A DNA stretch of 64,000 bases from Myxococcota bacterium (GTDB lineage Bacteria > Myxococcota_A > UBA796 > UBA9615 > JAKLKC01): positions 1 through 64,000 of the forward strand of contig JAKLKC010000025.1 of assembly GCA_023150875.1 (NCBI GenBank). The letters run 5' to 3'. A program made the position numbers and the translations under genes. How positions within the stretch are numbered: position 1 is the stretch's first letter; every line of letters starts with the position of its first letter. Below are positions 24,334 through 33,311 of this stretch, one piece after another. The notes beneath the pieces were generated by a model. The model worked only from the letters and a program-made list of their open reading frames with translations, searched no databases and was not told where the DNA came from.

Positions 24334-25154
24334 CCGAAGACGCGACGCTCCGGGCCCGTATCGAGGCCGCCTACGCCGACCGCGCCCTGCTGGAGCGCCC
24401 CCTGTACGTGGAGGCGGTGCGCGAGGCCGTGGCCGCCGTGGGCCGGGGCGAGCTGCGGGTCGCCGAGAAGGGGGAGGCGGGCTGGACGACCCACGCCTGG
24501 CTGAGCCAGGCCATCCTGCTCTACTTCGCGGTGTCGGAGATGAGGGTGATGGAGGCCGGGCCCCTGGAGTGGTACGACAAGATCCCCGTGCAGGAGGACT
24601 GGGCGGCCAAGGGGGTGCGGGTGGTGCCCCCGGCGGTGGTCCGCCACGGCGCCCACGTCGAGAGGGGCGCGGTCCTGATGCCCTGCTACGTGAACATCGG
24701 GGCGCGGATCGAGGCGGGCACCATGGTGGACACCTGGGCCACCGTGGGGTCCTGCGCCCAGATCGGCCGGGGGGTGCACCTGTCGGGGGGCGTGGGGATC
24801 GGCGGCGTGCTGGAGCCCCCGGGGGCCACCCCGGTGATCGTGGAGGACGGCGCCTTCGTGGGCTCCCGCTGCGTGGTGGTGGAGGGGGTGATCGTGGAGG
24901 AGGAGGCGGTCCTGGGGGCCAACGTGGTGCTGACTGCCTCGACGCCCATCATCGACGTGACGGGCCCGGAGCCGGTGGAGCACCGGGGGAGGGTGCCGGC
25001 CCGGTCGGTGGTGGTGCCGGGTACGCGCCCGCGGCGCTTCCCCGCGGGGGAGTTCGCCCTGGCCTGCGCGCTGATCGTGGGGCGCCGCAAGGAGAGCACG
25101 GACCGGCGCACCTCCCTCAACGAGGCCCTGCGGGACTTCGGCGTGACGGCGTGA
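24330..25154 (+). CDS. dapD: 2,3,4,5-tetrahydropyridine-2,6-dicarboxylate N-succinyltransferase
   Basis: Left-handed beta-helix acyltransferase. Starting at GTG 24330, which overlaps the dapC stop and has GGGGAGG 9 nt upstream, it has 274 aa, equal to the E. coli enzyme; ATG 24321 is in frame but abuts the ribosome site. The hexapeptide-repeat core includes GAVLMPCYVNIGARIEAGTM, VDTWATVGSCAQIG and the loop GGVLEPPGATPVIVEDGAFVG, all diagnostic for DapD. It succinylates tetrahydrodipicolinate using succinyl-CoA. It lies between dapC and dapE. Confidence 0.95.
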   Translation: MTEDATLRARIEAAYADRALLERPLYVEAVREAVAAVGRGELRVAEKGEAGWTTHAWLSQAILLYFAVSEMRVMEAGPLEWYDKIPVQEDWAAKGVRVVPPAVVRHGAHVERGAVLMPCYVNIGARIEAGTMVDTWATVGSCAQIGRGVHLSGGVGIGGVLEPPGATPVIVEDGAFVGSRCVVVEGVIVEEEAVLGANVVLTASTPIIDVTGPEPVEHRGRVPARSVVVPGTRPRRFPAGEFALACALIVGRRKESTDRRTSLNEALRDFGVTA

Positions 25155-26272
25155 CGGCGCCGGACGGGGCGGCCATCGACCTCGCGGAACGCCTCGCCCG
25201 GGACGCGCTGGAGCTGGTGCGGATCGAGAGCGAGACCGGCCGCGAGGGCCCGATCTGCGACCGGATCGAGGCCCGCCTCCGCGCGGTGGAGCGGCTGCGG
25301 GTCCGCCGCCACTCCCACAGCCTGCTGGCCGACCTGCCCCCCCGCGGCGGGACGCGGCCCGTGGTGATGCTCCTGGGCCACCTGGACACGGTGCCCACCT
25401 ACGCGGACACCCGCGTGGAGCGCCGGGGCGGGCGGATCCACGGCGCGGGAGCCTCGGACATGAAGGGGGCCCTGGCGGTGATGCTGGCCCTGGCCGAGGA
25501 CCTGGGGGAGGCGGCGGACCCGCCCCACCACGTCGCCTTCGCCTTCTACGAGAGGGAGGAGGGGCCCATCGCCGCCAACGGGCTCCTGCCCCTGCTGGAC
25601 GCCTGCGGGGGATGCCTGCCCCGGGTGGACCTCGGGATCGCCCTGGAGCCGACGGACGGGCGGATCCACCTCGGGTGCGTGGGCTCCCTCCACGCCACGG
25701 TGGTGTTCCACGGGCGGAAGGCCCACGCGGCGCGCCCCTGGCAGGGGGACAACGCCATCGCCAAGGCGGGGACCTTCCTGACCCGGCTGCACGACCTGGG
25801 GCCGAGGGACGTGGAGGTGGGGGGCTTGACGTACCGCGAGGTGATGACCATCACCCAGGCCGTGGGGGGAGGAGGCCGCAACGTCGTCCCGGACCGTTTC
25901 GAGGTGAACGTGAACGCCCGCTTCGCGCCGGGGAGGACGGCGGACGAGACGCTGGCGCGGCTCCGGGAGCTGGCCGGCGAGGGCGCCGAGGTCGTGGTGA
26001 CGGACCTGGCGCCGCCGGGGCCGGTCTGCGTGGACAACCCCCACTACCAGCGGTTCCGGGTGGTCTCGGGGGCGGAGGTCCAGGCGAAGCAGGCCTGGAC
26101 CGACGTCGCCCAGCTCGGCGCCCGGGGGATCGACGCCATCAACTACGGGCCGGGCCTGACCTCCCAGGCGCACCAGGTGGGCGAGTACGTCGAGGAGGCC
26201 GCCCTGGCGACCGCCCACGGCGCCCTGTGGCGCTTCCTGGCCGGGGCCCCCTCCCCCGCCGGCCCGCCCTAG
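25151..26272 (+). CDS. dapE: Succinyl-diaminopimelate desuccinylase
   Basis: A 373-aa M20-family zinc peptidase. Metal-binding motifs are GHLDTVP (76-82; His77, Asp79), GASDMKGAL (100-108; Asp103), EREEGP with the catalytic Glu (about 134-139) and ALEPTD, and a C-terminal His in AHQVGEYV. The dimerisation domain carries HGRKAHAARPWQGDNAI. GTG 25151 overlaps the dapD stop. It removes succinate from N-succinyl-L,L-diaminopimelate, completing the succinylase branch toward lysine and peptidoglycan cross-bridges. Confidence 0.93.
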   Translation: MTAPDGAAIDLAERLARDALELVRIESETGREGPICDRIEARLRAVERLRVRRHSHSLLADLPPRGGTRPVVMLLGHLDTVPTYADTRVERRGGRIHGAGASDMKGALAVMLALAEDLGEAADPPHHVAFAFYEREEGPIAANGLLPLLDACGGCLPRVDLGIALEPTDGRIHLGCVGSLHATVVFHGRKAHAARPWQGDNAIAKAGTFLTRLHDLGPRDVEVGGLTYREVMTITQAVGGGGRNVVPDRFEVNVNARFAPGRTADETLARLRELAGEGAEVVVTDLAPPGPVCVDNPHYQRFRVVSGAEVQAKQAWTDVAQLGARGIDAINYGPGLTSQAHQVGEYVEEAALATAHGALWRFLAGAPSPAGPP

Positions 26273-26302
26273 CCCTTCCACCCCCCATCCCCCCTTCGTC
26301 GC

Positions 26303-26320
26303 GCGCCCCCCGGGGGGCGC
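26303..26320. terminator. Perfect 18-bp palindrome before ychF
   Basis: GCGCCCCCC followed directly by its complement GGGGGGCGC, 30 nt after the dapE stop and 18 nt before the ychF ATG. It may end dap transcription or sit in the ychF leader; no T-tract follows. Confidence 0.4.
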
Positions 26321-26337
26321 GGTCCCCGGAGCAAGCC

Positions 26338-27432
26338 ATGTCGGTCCAAGCGGGCATCGTCGGTCTGCCCAACGTCGGCAAGAGCACGATCTTCAACGCC
26401 CTCACGGCGGCGGGCGCGGAGAGCGCCAACTACCCCTTCTGCACCATCGAGCCCAACGTCGGCATCGTTCCCGTCCACGACCCGCGCCTCCAGCGGATCG
26501 AGTCGGTGATCCCGACCCAGAAGGTGATCCCGGCGGCGGTGGAGATCCTGGACATCGCGGGCCTGGTGCGGGGCGCCTCCAAGGGCGAGGGCCTGGGCAA
26601 CCAGTTCCTGGGCCACATCCGCTCGGTGGACGCCATCCTCCACGTGGTCCGCTGCTTCGAGGACCCGGACGTGGTCCACGTGGACGGCGCCGTAGACCCC
26701 CTGCGGGACATCGAGACCATCGACCTGGAGCTGGCCCTGGCGGACCTGGACTCGGCGGAGAAGCGCCTGGACAAGTACCGCAAGCAGTCCAAGGGCGGGG
26801 ACAAGGAGGCGGCCTTCCACCGGGACGTGGCGGAGAAGCTGGTGGCGTGGCTCTCCGCCGGCCACCCGGTCCGCGCCGCCTCGTTCACCCCCGAGGAGCG
26901 CGTGTCGGTCCGCGAGGCCCAGCTCCTGACCTCGAAGCCGGTGCTCTACGTCTGCAACGTGGACGAGTCGGCGGTCCCGGGCGGCAACGCCCACACCGAG
27001 CGCGTCCGCGCCCACGCCCAGCGCCACGGCGCCGGCTCCGTGGTCCTCTCGGGCAAGATCGAGGCCGAGATCGCCGAGCTGGCCCCGGGCGAGCGCCTGG
27101 CCTTCCTCCACGACCTGGGCCTGGAAGAGCCCGGCCTGAACCTCCTGGCCCGGGAGGCCTACCGCCTCCTGGGCCTCCAGACCTACTTCACCGCCGGCCC
27201 CAAGGAGATCCGCGCCTGGACCGTCCCCATCGGCTGCAAGGCCCCCCAGGCCGCCGGCGTCATCCACACCGACTTCGAGCGCGGCTTCATCCGCGCCGAG
27301 GTCTACACCGTCCCCGACCTCCTCGCCTGCGGCTCCGAAGCCGCCCTCAAGTCCAAGGGCCTCCTGCGGGTGGAGGGCAAGGAGTACGTCGTCCAGGACG
27401 GCGACGTGATGCACTTCCGGTTCAACGTGTGA
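26338..27432 (+). CDS. ychF: Redox-regulated ATPase YchF (Obg-like)
   Basis: Encodes 364 aa (E. coli YchF has 363). The P-loop GLPNVGKS at 9-16, switch region with the DIAGLV motif (G3), and CNVDE in place of the GTPase NKxD motif give the adenine preference typical of YchF. A helical insert and a C-terminal TGS domain (ending [10 protein letters not shown]) complete the family plan. It is a ribosome-associated ATPase linked to oxidative-stress control. It converges with the histidine phosphatase gene, only 9 nt away. Confidence 0.96.
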   Translation: MSVQAGIVGLPNVGKSTIFNALTAAGAESANYPFCTIEPNVGIVPVHDPRLQRIESVIPTQKVIPAAVEILDIAGLVRGASKGEGLGNQFLGHIRSVDAILHVVRCFEDPDVVHVDGAVDPLRDIETIDLELALADLDSAEKRLDKYRKQSKGGDKEAAFHRDVAEKLVAWLSAGHPVRAASFTPEERVSVREAQLLTSKPVLYVCNVDESAVPGGNAHTERVRAHAQRHGAGSVVLSGKIEAEIAELAPGERLAFLHDLGLEEPGLNLLAREAYRLLGLQTYFTAGPKEIRAWTVPIGCKAPQAAGVIHTDFERGFIRAEVYTVPDLLACGSEAALKSKGLLRVEGKEYVVQDGDVMHFRFNV

Positions 27433-27441
27433 GCGGTTCGC

Positions 27442-28101
27442 TCAGCCCCACGCCAAGGGACGACGCCGCCCACGGTACTCGGCCTGCACCATGGCCCCAT
27501 CGGCGACGAGGACGAGCGCCTCCAGGAAGAGGGGCCAGTCCAGCGGGCCGAGCGGGACACCCAGCGCGTGTGCCGCGGTCGCGGTGACCAGCGAGTCATG
27601 GGTGACGAAGACGTGTACCCCGGGGCGCGCGTCCGCGGTCGCCAGCATGTGGGCCACAAGACGGCGTGCGGCCGCTCGTGGGTCCGCCAGGCCGGGCAGG
27701 GCCACTCCCCGGACCAACGCCTCCATCACCGCTTCATGGCCCCGGCGACGCCAGACCTCCCACGCAACACGCCCGTCCAGAACGTAGACGCCGGGGCCGC
27801 CCAGCGCGGTGTCCGGGGCAGGGTGCACGGGCGATCCTGACCCGTCCACGACGGCGTCAGCGGTCTGCATGCAGCGCAGGACCGGGCTTGACCGGGCGGT
27901 ACGTAACCGCGACCCGATCCGCTCCCCCAGGGTCCGTGCCAGACTGACGCCCTCCTCCAGGAGCGGCGTCTCGTCCCCCGGGCCGTCCGGTGGCAGAGGG
28001 CCCCTCGCCGAGTGGCGGAGAAGCAGGACGACCGCGGCGTCCGGGCTCGCCTCATCGATGGCCCGCACCGTGGAAGTCGGTATGACCAGATTCGAAGTCA
28101 C
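27442..28101 (-). CDS. Histidine phosphatase superfamily protein, last gene of the rSAM-GT operon
   Basis: A 219-aa protein with LLLRHSARG (Arg29, His30 as the phospho-accepting RH motif), SSPVLRCMQTADAV (second catalytic Arg) and VTHDS (second His). This matches phosphoglycerate-mutase-like phosphatases. ATG 28101 overlaps the stop of the WG-repeat methyltransferase (ATGA), so it is translated with the biosynthetic operon. A role as phosphatase on a sugar-phosphate or phosphorylated product of that pathway is inferred; a stress or signalling phosphatase is also possible. Confidence 0.8.
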   Translation of the reverse strand: MTSNLVIPTSTVRAIDEASPDAAVVLLLRHSARGPLPPDGPGDETPLLEEGVSLARTLGERIGSRLRTARSSPVLRCMQTADAVVDGSGSPVHPAPDTALGGPGVYVLDGRVAWEVWRRRGHEAVMEALVRGVALPGLADPRAAARRLVAHMLATADARPGVHVFVTHDSLVTATAAHALGVPLGPLDWPLFLEALVLVADGAMVQAEYRGRRRPLAWG

Positions 28102-29762
28102 GCCGGGACCCCCACGAGGACCGTGCAGATCCCTGGAAGCGGGCGAGCTTCGGCGATCCGCAGGCCCGCGGCTCGGAAGAGCCGATCGAACTCGGCCCTC
28201 GTTCGTTCCCGGCCGCCCGTCGCCAACATCATGTGGAGGCCGAGCAGGGAGCCGGAGAACCCTCGCTCCGGCCGGACCAGTTCCACGACGTAGATGCGAC
28301 CACCGGCGTCGAGGGCGCGCGCGGCATTGCGGAGGACCGTCGCAGCGCGGTCGTCCTCCCAGTCATGGAGCACCCGGGCCAGGACGATCCCGTCACCGCG
28401 GACCGGCCAGGGGGCGAAGAGGTCCGCCTCCACGAAGCACGCTCGGTCCCCACCCAAAGCCCCGCCGCGGCCGAGAGCGGCAACTTCCGGGCGTTCGAGG
28501 ACGGTGACGTCGCACCCGGGCAGCGCCCGCGTGATCGACGCCGCGAGTGCACCTGTTCCCCCGCCGGCGTCGATCAGGCGACGGTGTCCGGGCTCGAGCA
28601 CGGCCGGCACGGCCGCATAGTCGTGCGCGGCATAGGGCGAGATGGCGTGGTGGTAGGCCGCGACCCGCCCGGGGTCCCGCGCCATGTCGGCGAAAGGATC
28701 GGCCGCATGCCAGTCCGGGTCTCGGAGCGCGCGATCCAGGTCACGCCACGGCGCCCTGCCGTCGGTCGCCCAGTAGCGGCACGCCTCGGCCAGGGACGAG
28801 GGGTGCTCCCGACGAAGATGGTCGCCGCTCTCGGTCGCGCGCCACTCGTCCCCGACGCGATCGACCAGACCCGTCTCCGCCAGCGCGGCCAGTAGGGTCC
28901 GGAGGCGCTCGGCGAGGACACCGTCTCCCATCGTCCTGTCCTCCAGCGGAAGCCTCTCGAACAATCCCAACGACACTGCGGCGGTCGCGGCCTCGGATCG
29001 CCACCACGCCACCAGCTCCCCCGACGCGGCCTGGAGGCCCGAGCGTAGGGCTCCACGCAGCTCGACGACGGTCTCGCCTCGCTCGTCGATCACCTCCATG
29101 CCTCCATCCCACCGCTCGACGCGGGACTGGCCATTGTAGAAGGGCTCCACGGCGGCGAACCGGCGCGGATAGGCCGGAGCGCCGGTCGCGTCCACGTGGG
29201 TCCAGCCGGACGCGTCGCGGGCGCGGGCGAAGCCCTTGTGATACACGTCGAGATCGAGGAACCACCGGCGGTGCACCATCCTCCCTGCGCGATCGACGTG
29301 GGTCGACCAACCGTCTTCCCCTTGAACCACCGCGACGCCATCGCGGTAGTCGCCCGCGTACCGCCATCTCGCGGCTGAAACGGGAGCCCCCGTCTCGTCG
29401 AGGTGGAGATACCCTCCGTCCCCCGCACGCACCGCGCTCCGGCCCTCCTGGTAGTTCCCGCACCATGCGTATCGCTCCGGGTACAGTGCGCGGCCCCCGG
29501 GAAGGACGTGGTGCCATCCCGAGACGCCGGCTACGGCGGCCCTCCCCTCGTAGAACCCGAAGACCTGGAGGTGTCGCGCGGGGTAGGCGGCGAGCCCGTG
29601 CTCGTCGATGTGGAAGGCGCCGTCGTCCGCCGAGACCGGCGCCAGGCCGGGCACATGGTACTTCCACACTCTCCGGAACCGGGCCGGGTAGAGCGGTACT
29701 CCGTCCAGGAGGTGGTGGGTGCCCTCGGGAGCTACCTTTGCGCGGGGCCACGAGGCGGTCAC
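28098..29762 (-). CDS. WG-repeat protein fused to a class I O-methyltransferase
   Basis: A 554-aa two-part protein from GTG 29762, which overlaps the stop of the radical SAM gene. Residues about 15-235 contain some six WG-like repeats of 34-35 aa with a pattern of W/F-x-H-V/I-D-x-x-G, YPxRF/W, FYEGR or YRDG, as in the KWG/WG beta-repeat family. Residues 240-554 are a Methyltransf_2 domain: DAGGGTG (398-404), LERPEVAALGRG and LHDWEDD (465-471), as in plant and polyketide O-methyltransferases. The helical dimerisation part precedes motif I. It probably methylates a hydroxyl on the pathway product, with the repeat domain binding substrate or a partner. The fusion is uncommon. Confidence 0.85.
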   Translation of the reverse strand: MTASWPRAKVAPEGTHHLLDGVPLYPARFRRVWKYHVPGLAPVSADDGAFHIDEHGLAAYPARHLQVFGFYEGRAAVAGVSGWHHVLPGGRALYPERYAWCGNYQEGRSAVRAGDGGYLHLDETGAPVSAARWRYAGDYRDGVAVVQGEDGWSTHVDRAGRMVHRRWFLDLDVYHKGFARARDASGWTHVDATGAPAYPRRFAAVEPFYNGQSRVERWDGGMEVIDERGETVVELRGALRSGLQAASGELVAWWRSEAATAAVSLGLFERLPLEDRTMGDGVLAERLRTLLAALAETGLVDRVGDEWRATESGDHLRREHPSSLAEACRYWATDGRAPWRDLDRALRDPDWHAADPFADMARDPGRVAAYHHAISPYAAHDYAAVPAVLEPGHRRLIDAGGGTGALAASITRALPGCDVTVLERPEVAALGRGGALGGDRACFVEADLFAPWPVRGDGIVLARVLHDWEDDRAATVLRNAARALDAGGRIYVVELVRPERGFSGSLLGLHMMLATGGRERTRAEFDRLFRAAGLRIAEARPLPGICTVLVGVPA

Positions 29763-32104
29763 GACGACACCGGACGGCGCATGTTGCAGCCGAGGCAGAG
29801 GGCCCGGGTGTGGTAGGTGGCGACGAGGCCGCGGTAGCGTCCGCCGTTCCAGATCTCGCGGATCCCGACGTCGTGGAGGTTGCCGAAGTCGCCCAGCGCC
29901 CTCCGCTCGGCGTCGGGGGCGCAGCAGGGGTTGAACCTTCCCTCGGCGCCGATCCACGCCTCCTGCCCGAGGAACGGGCACTTCCCACCCGGGGCGACGT
30001 CGGTGGGCGCGGTGGGGTCGAGGGGGAAGAGGTTGTCCAACATGACTTCCCGCCCGTCCGGGAGGCGATGCTCCTCTGCCGCGGCGCGCGCCTCGTCGAC
30101 CGCTTTGTTCCACCTCCCGACGGCCTCGGCGCTCCGCCGCATCGAGAGGCCGGCGATGGTGTCCCAGTGGACCCAGAGGTGGTGCCCCTTGACACGGTCC
30201 ACCCCCAGGGACGCCGCTAGGCGGACGACGTCCGCAAGCTCGCCCACGTTCGAGTCCAAGTACGTCAGTTGGAAGGTGACGCGGCATCGGTCGCCCCCCG
30301 AGGCGGCGTGGCGATCCCGCACGGCGACGAAGTCACGGACGTTGGCGAGCATCCTCTCCCAGCGGGCCCCGATCATGATCGCCTCCTGCGTCTCCTTGCG
30401 GGCGCCATTCCAGGAGACCTTCACGTCGGAGGCGACCGGGACGATGCGCTCGGCCCACGCGGTCGCGCCCAGCCTGGGAAAGGTCCCGTTCGTGGTGAGA
30501 TTGAGCTTGACTCCGTGCCTCTCGCAGAGGGTCAGGATCTCCTCGAAGTCGGCGTAGAGGAGGGGCTCTCCCATCGTCGACGGGATCACCTCCTTCAGCC
30601 CGGTGCCCCGGGACTCCTCCAGCACGCGGCGGATCGTCTCGACCGGCATGCGTCTCGGAGGGCGCCGATCCGCCCGGCGGGTGACCTGGAGGGGGCTGTG
30701 GGCACTGTGCTCCTCGCACATGATGCAACGCAGGTTGCAGTCATCCGGGTTGGTGTCGAACGTGATGCGCCACGGCCCGGGCAGCACGGTGACCCGGGAG
30801 GAGTCGCGGCCCTCGACGACCTCGCGATACAGGTCCTCCACGGCTCGAACGTGCTCGGCGATGTCGGGGACGTCTCCTTCGGGATGGTGGAGGTAGCCGC
30901 GCGCGCCCAGGCTCGATGCCAATCCGGGTTCGTCCACCAGGCGCTGCATCTGCCGCGCGAGGTCCTCGGCGTCGCGGTGCCGGAACAGGAGCCCGTTGAC
31001 CTCGTGGGCGACGTACTCCGCCATCCCGCCCACGTCAGCGGTCACTACCGGTACGCGCGCGCCCTGCGCCTCGTGGATCACGAGGGGGGAGTTCTCCAGC
31101 CAGACCGATGGGACGACGATGGCGTCGACCTGGTCGAAGACCTCCGCGACGATTCCCTGGTTCCGGTACTCCGGAAGCCACTCCACCCGCTGAGCGGCGC
31201 TCCCCGGCAGAGCCGCGGCCATGGTGCGCAGCGCCTCGGTGTCTTGCCCGCGAGGGCGGCCGTAGACGCGAAGGCGCGGCTCGCCCTGGAGTGTGCCGAA
31301 GGCGGAGACGAGCAGGTGGATCCCCTTGGCGGGGATGTGCGTGCCGATGTAACCGAACGTGAACGGCTCGCCCGGCACACGGCACCGACCCGACAGTCGG
31401 CTCCGGTCGAAGCCGTAGTCCAGGTACCGGACCTTGGCCTGGGGCAGGCCGAAGTCCCTCACGAAGCGGCCCGCCAGGTCGCGAGCGGGGGCGATGAACA
31501 GGTCGACGAGGTCCGCGACCTCCCGAACGTGGGCCATCCGGCGCGACACCCAGTCCGCCCACGTTGCGGCGTCGCGCGCCTCCTCGGCGGGATCGCCCGA
31601 GAAGTATCGGGCGTAGCACCGGCGCGCGCACTTCTCGTCCTCCTGCCCGTCGCAGGCCGCCCACAGGTCCAGGGGATCTTCGGGGAACATCTGCATGAGC
31701 TGTCCCCGCGGACACATGAGCCAGTAGTCGTGCAGGGTGAAGACGACGGGGACCTGACGACGGGCAGCCTCGCGGATCAGGGAGGTGGACAGGTGGTTCA
31801 GGTGGCCGACGTGGACGACGTCCGGGCGCATGCGCCCGAGCACCTCGGCGAAGCGCTGGTCGACGCCCTCGTGGCGGTAGCGGTCACGGAACCGCGGCAT
31901 GTTGACGACGTGGAGCCGGATCCTGGGGTCGTCGGGTTCGGTTTCCTCGCACAGACGGTAGTCGGGGCCGAACGAGTCCTCTTCCCGCGTGAAGACCTCG
32001 ACGTGGTGTCGCTCGGCCAGGGCCCGGCACAGGGTCTGGCTGTAGACCTCGGAGCCGGCGTTGTAGCGCATGGGGTAGCCGTGGATGACCTTCAGGATCC
32101 TCAT
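29759..32104 (-). CDS. Fusion of GT4 glycosyltransferase with radical SAM/SPASM domain
   Basis: A 781-aa protein. Residues 1-430 are a GT-B glycosyltransferase of family 4: an N-terminal GSEVYSQTL loop, GYIGTHIPAKGIHLL (251-265) and a donor-site segment SVWLENSPLVIHEAQGARVP (333-352) with the conserved Glu. Residues about 440-700 are a radical SAM domain with C-x3-C-x2-C (Cys456, 460, 463) and GEP (512-514). A SPASM-like region has Cys709, Cys727, Cys728, Cys770 and Cys773. The ATG overlaps the epimerase stop and its stop overlaps the methyltransferase start. It could transfer and rework a sugar on a shared substrate; the reaction is not known. Confidence 0.9.
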   Translation of the reverse strand: MRILKVIHGYPMRYNAGSEVYSQTLCRALAERHHVEVFTREEDSFGPDYRLCEETEPDDPRIRLHVVNMPRFRDRYRHEGVDQRFAEVLGRMRPDVVHVGHLNHLSTSLIREAARRQVPVVFTLHDYWLMCPRGQLMQMFPEDPLDLWAACDGQEDEKCARRCYARYFSGDPAEEARDAATWADWVSRRMAHVREVADLVDLFIAPARDLAGRFVRDFGLPQAKVRYLDYGFDRSRLSGRCRVPGEPFTFGYIGTHIPAKGIHLLVSAFGTLQGEPRLRVYGRPRGQDTEALRTMAAALPGSAAQRVEWLPEYRNQGIVAEVFDQVDAIVVPSVWLENSPLVIHEAQGARVPVVTADVGGMAEYVAHEVNGLLFRHRDAEDLARQMQRLVDEPGLASSLGARGYLHHPEGDVPDIAEHVRAVEDLYREVVEGRDSSRVTVLPGPWRITFDTNPDDCNLRCIMCEEHSAHSPLQVTRRADRRPPRRMPVETIRRVLEESRGTGLKEVIPSTMGEPLLYADFEEILTLCERHGVKLNLTTNGTFPRLGATAWAERIVPVASDVKVSWNGARKETQEAIMIGARWERMLANVRDFVAVRDRHAASGGDRCRVTFQLTYLDSNVGELADVVRLAASLGVDRVKGHHLWVHWDTIAGLSMRRSAEAVGRWNKAVDEARAAAEEHRLPDGREVMLDNLFPLDPTAPTDVAPGGKCPFLGQEAWIGAEGRFNPCCAPDAERRALGDFGNLHDVGIREIWNGGRYRGLVATYHTRALCLGCNMRRPVSS

Positions 32105-33015
32105 GGACGCGCCTCCCGAGACGGCGGACCGGGGTGGGACAGGTCGAGGATGAGGGCGGCGATGCCCTCCTCGAGCGAAACGCGGGGGAACCAGCCAAGC
32201 AGTTCTCGCGCGAGGCGGGGATCCCCGACGAACCGAGAGACCTCGTGCCGGGGCGGCTCGAGGTAGGCGCAGTCGACGGGGCGTCGCACCGCGCGGACGA
32301 CCGTCGCGCTGAGGCCCGCGAGCGTCGTCTCGATGCCGCTGACCAGGTTGACGGGAGGGACCCGCTCGTCGCCGTCGTCGAGCAGGTGCATCATTCGGAG
32401 GAGCCCGTCGACCACGTCGTCGACGTGCACCAGGTCGACGGAACGCGCTGGGCCATGCACCGTGATACGGCGGGCCCCCAGGGCCGCGGCGACCCACGCG
32501 GGCACCACCCGGTCTGGGTGGTCCCATGGAGCGCCATACACGTTACCGAGACGGGCGACCGCCGTGCGGAGACCCATCCCTCGCGCCTCCCCCAGGACGA
32601 GCCGCTCGCCGGAAGCCTTGGTGCGGCCGTAGGTGTTGACGGGGAAGATCGGCGCCGTTTCGGCGACCGGGAGAGTGAGCGGTTCCCCATAGACCTCGCG
32701 ACTGCTGGCGAACAGGACCCAGGGGCGATCCCGTTGCTCCGCCGCGGCATGGAGGACGCGGATCGTCCCGTCGCGGTTGACCCGCCATGCCCTCACCGGA
32801 TCGCGCTCGGCCTCACCGACGCGCGACACCGCCGCGAGATGGATGACCCCGCGACACCCCCGGATGGCGCGGACGAGCCGGTCGTGCCTCAGGATGTCGT
32901 CAGCCGAATGGACCGCGGTGTCGTAGGTCCGGACCCCGCTTCCCTCCCGGCGGAGTGCACGCACGACCGCGCGGCCGATGACCCCGCCGGCCCCCGTGAC
33001 GAGGACGGGCCTCAT
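32101..33015 (-). CDS. NAD-dependent epimerase/dehydratase (extended SDR)
   Basis: Encodes 304 aa. The Rossmann signature TGAGGVIG (7-14), the catalytic Ser (about 104-105 in SSREVYG) and Y129-x3-K133 are all intact, as in nucleotide-sugar epimerases and dehydratases. It starts in a 4-nt overlap with the small DUF4258-like gene and ends in a 4-nt overlap with the GT-radical SAM gene. It probably prepares the nucleotide sugar used by the GT4 domain; the exact sugar cannot be told. Confidence 0.88.
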   Translation of the reverse strand: MRPVLVTGAGGVIGRAVVRALRREGSGVRTYDTAVHSADDILRHDRLVRAIRGCRGVIHLAAVSRVGEAERDPVRAWRVNRDGTIRVLHAAAEQRDRPWVLFASSREVYGEPLTLPVAETAPIFPVNTYGRTKASGERLVLGEARGMGLRTAVARLGNVYGAPWDHPDRVVPAWVAAALGARRITVHGPARSVDLVHVDDVVDGLLRMMHLLDDGDERVPPVNLVSGIETTLAGLSATVVRAVRRPVDCAYLEPPRHEVSRFVGDPRLARELLGWFPRVSLEEGIAALILDLSHPGPPSREARP

Positions 33016-33311
33016 CGCTCGCCCCAGATCCGCACGGCGAACGCCCGCTGGGCGGGACCGAACCGGAGGTAGGTGACGAGGGTCCAGGGCAGGTGGACGC
33101 TCGGGTGCGAACGCACCACCACCAGGACGCCCCGGCGGTCGTCAGCGAGGAAGTACCGGTCAAGGACGCCCTCGAGGGATCGCCCCAGCAGGGGAGCGAC
33201 CATCGCCGAATCGACCTCCACGGCACGCTCGAGGATTCGGAGCGCCTCCGGGGTGCCGATGTCGTGGTCGTGGACTCCGAGCCGGGCGCGGGCGTGCCGG
33301 GTGACGTGCAC
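33012..33311 (-). CDS. Small DUF4258-like protein, first gene of the operon
   Basis: About 99 aa from GTG 33311, with an in-frame ATG much further upstream (33485) as an alternative. The sequence begins VTRHARARLGVHDHDIGT and has a later strand DRRGVLVVVRSHPSVH and TLVTYLRFG, which fits the DUF4258/RelE-like pattern (H-A-x-x-R near the N-terminus, V-V-V then T-x-Y). Its TGA overlaps the epimerase ATG, so it is coupled to the pathway. It might be a regulatory or processing protein. The call is tentative because the gene is short. Confidence 0.5.
   Translation of the reverse strand: MHVTRHARARLGVHDHDIGTPEALRILERAVEVDSAMVAPLLGRSLEGVLDRYFLADDRRGVLVVVRSHPSVHLPWTLVTYLRFGPAQRAFAVRIWGER

Noticed and set aside
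24686-26281. Long minus-strand frame opposite dapD and dapE
   Set aside because: Same composition effect; the plus-strand proteins are complete, motif-bearing enzymes.
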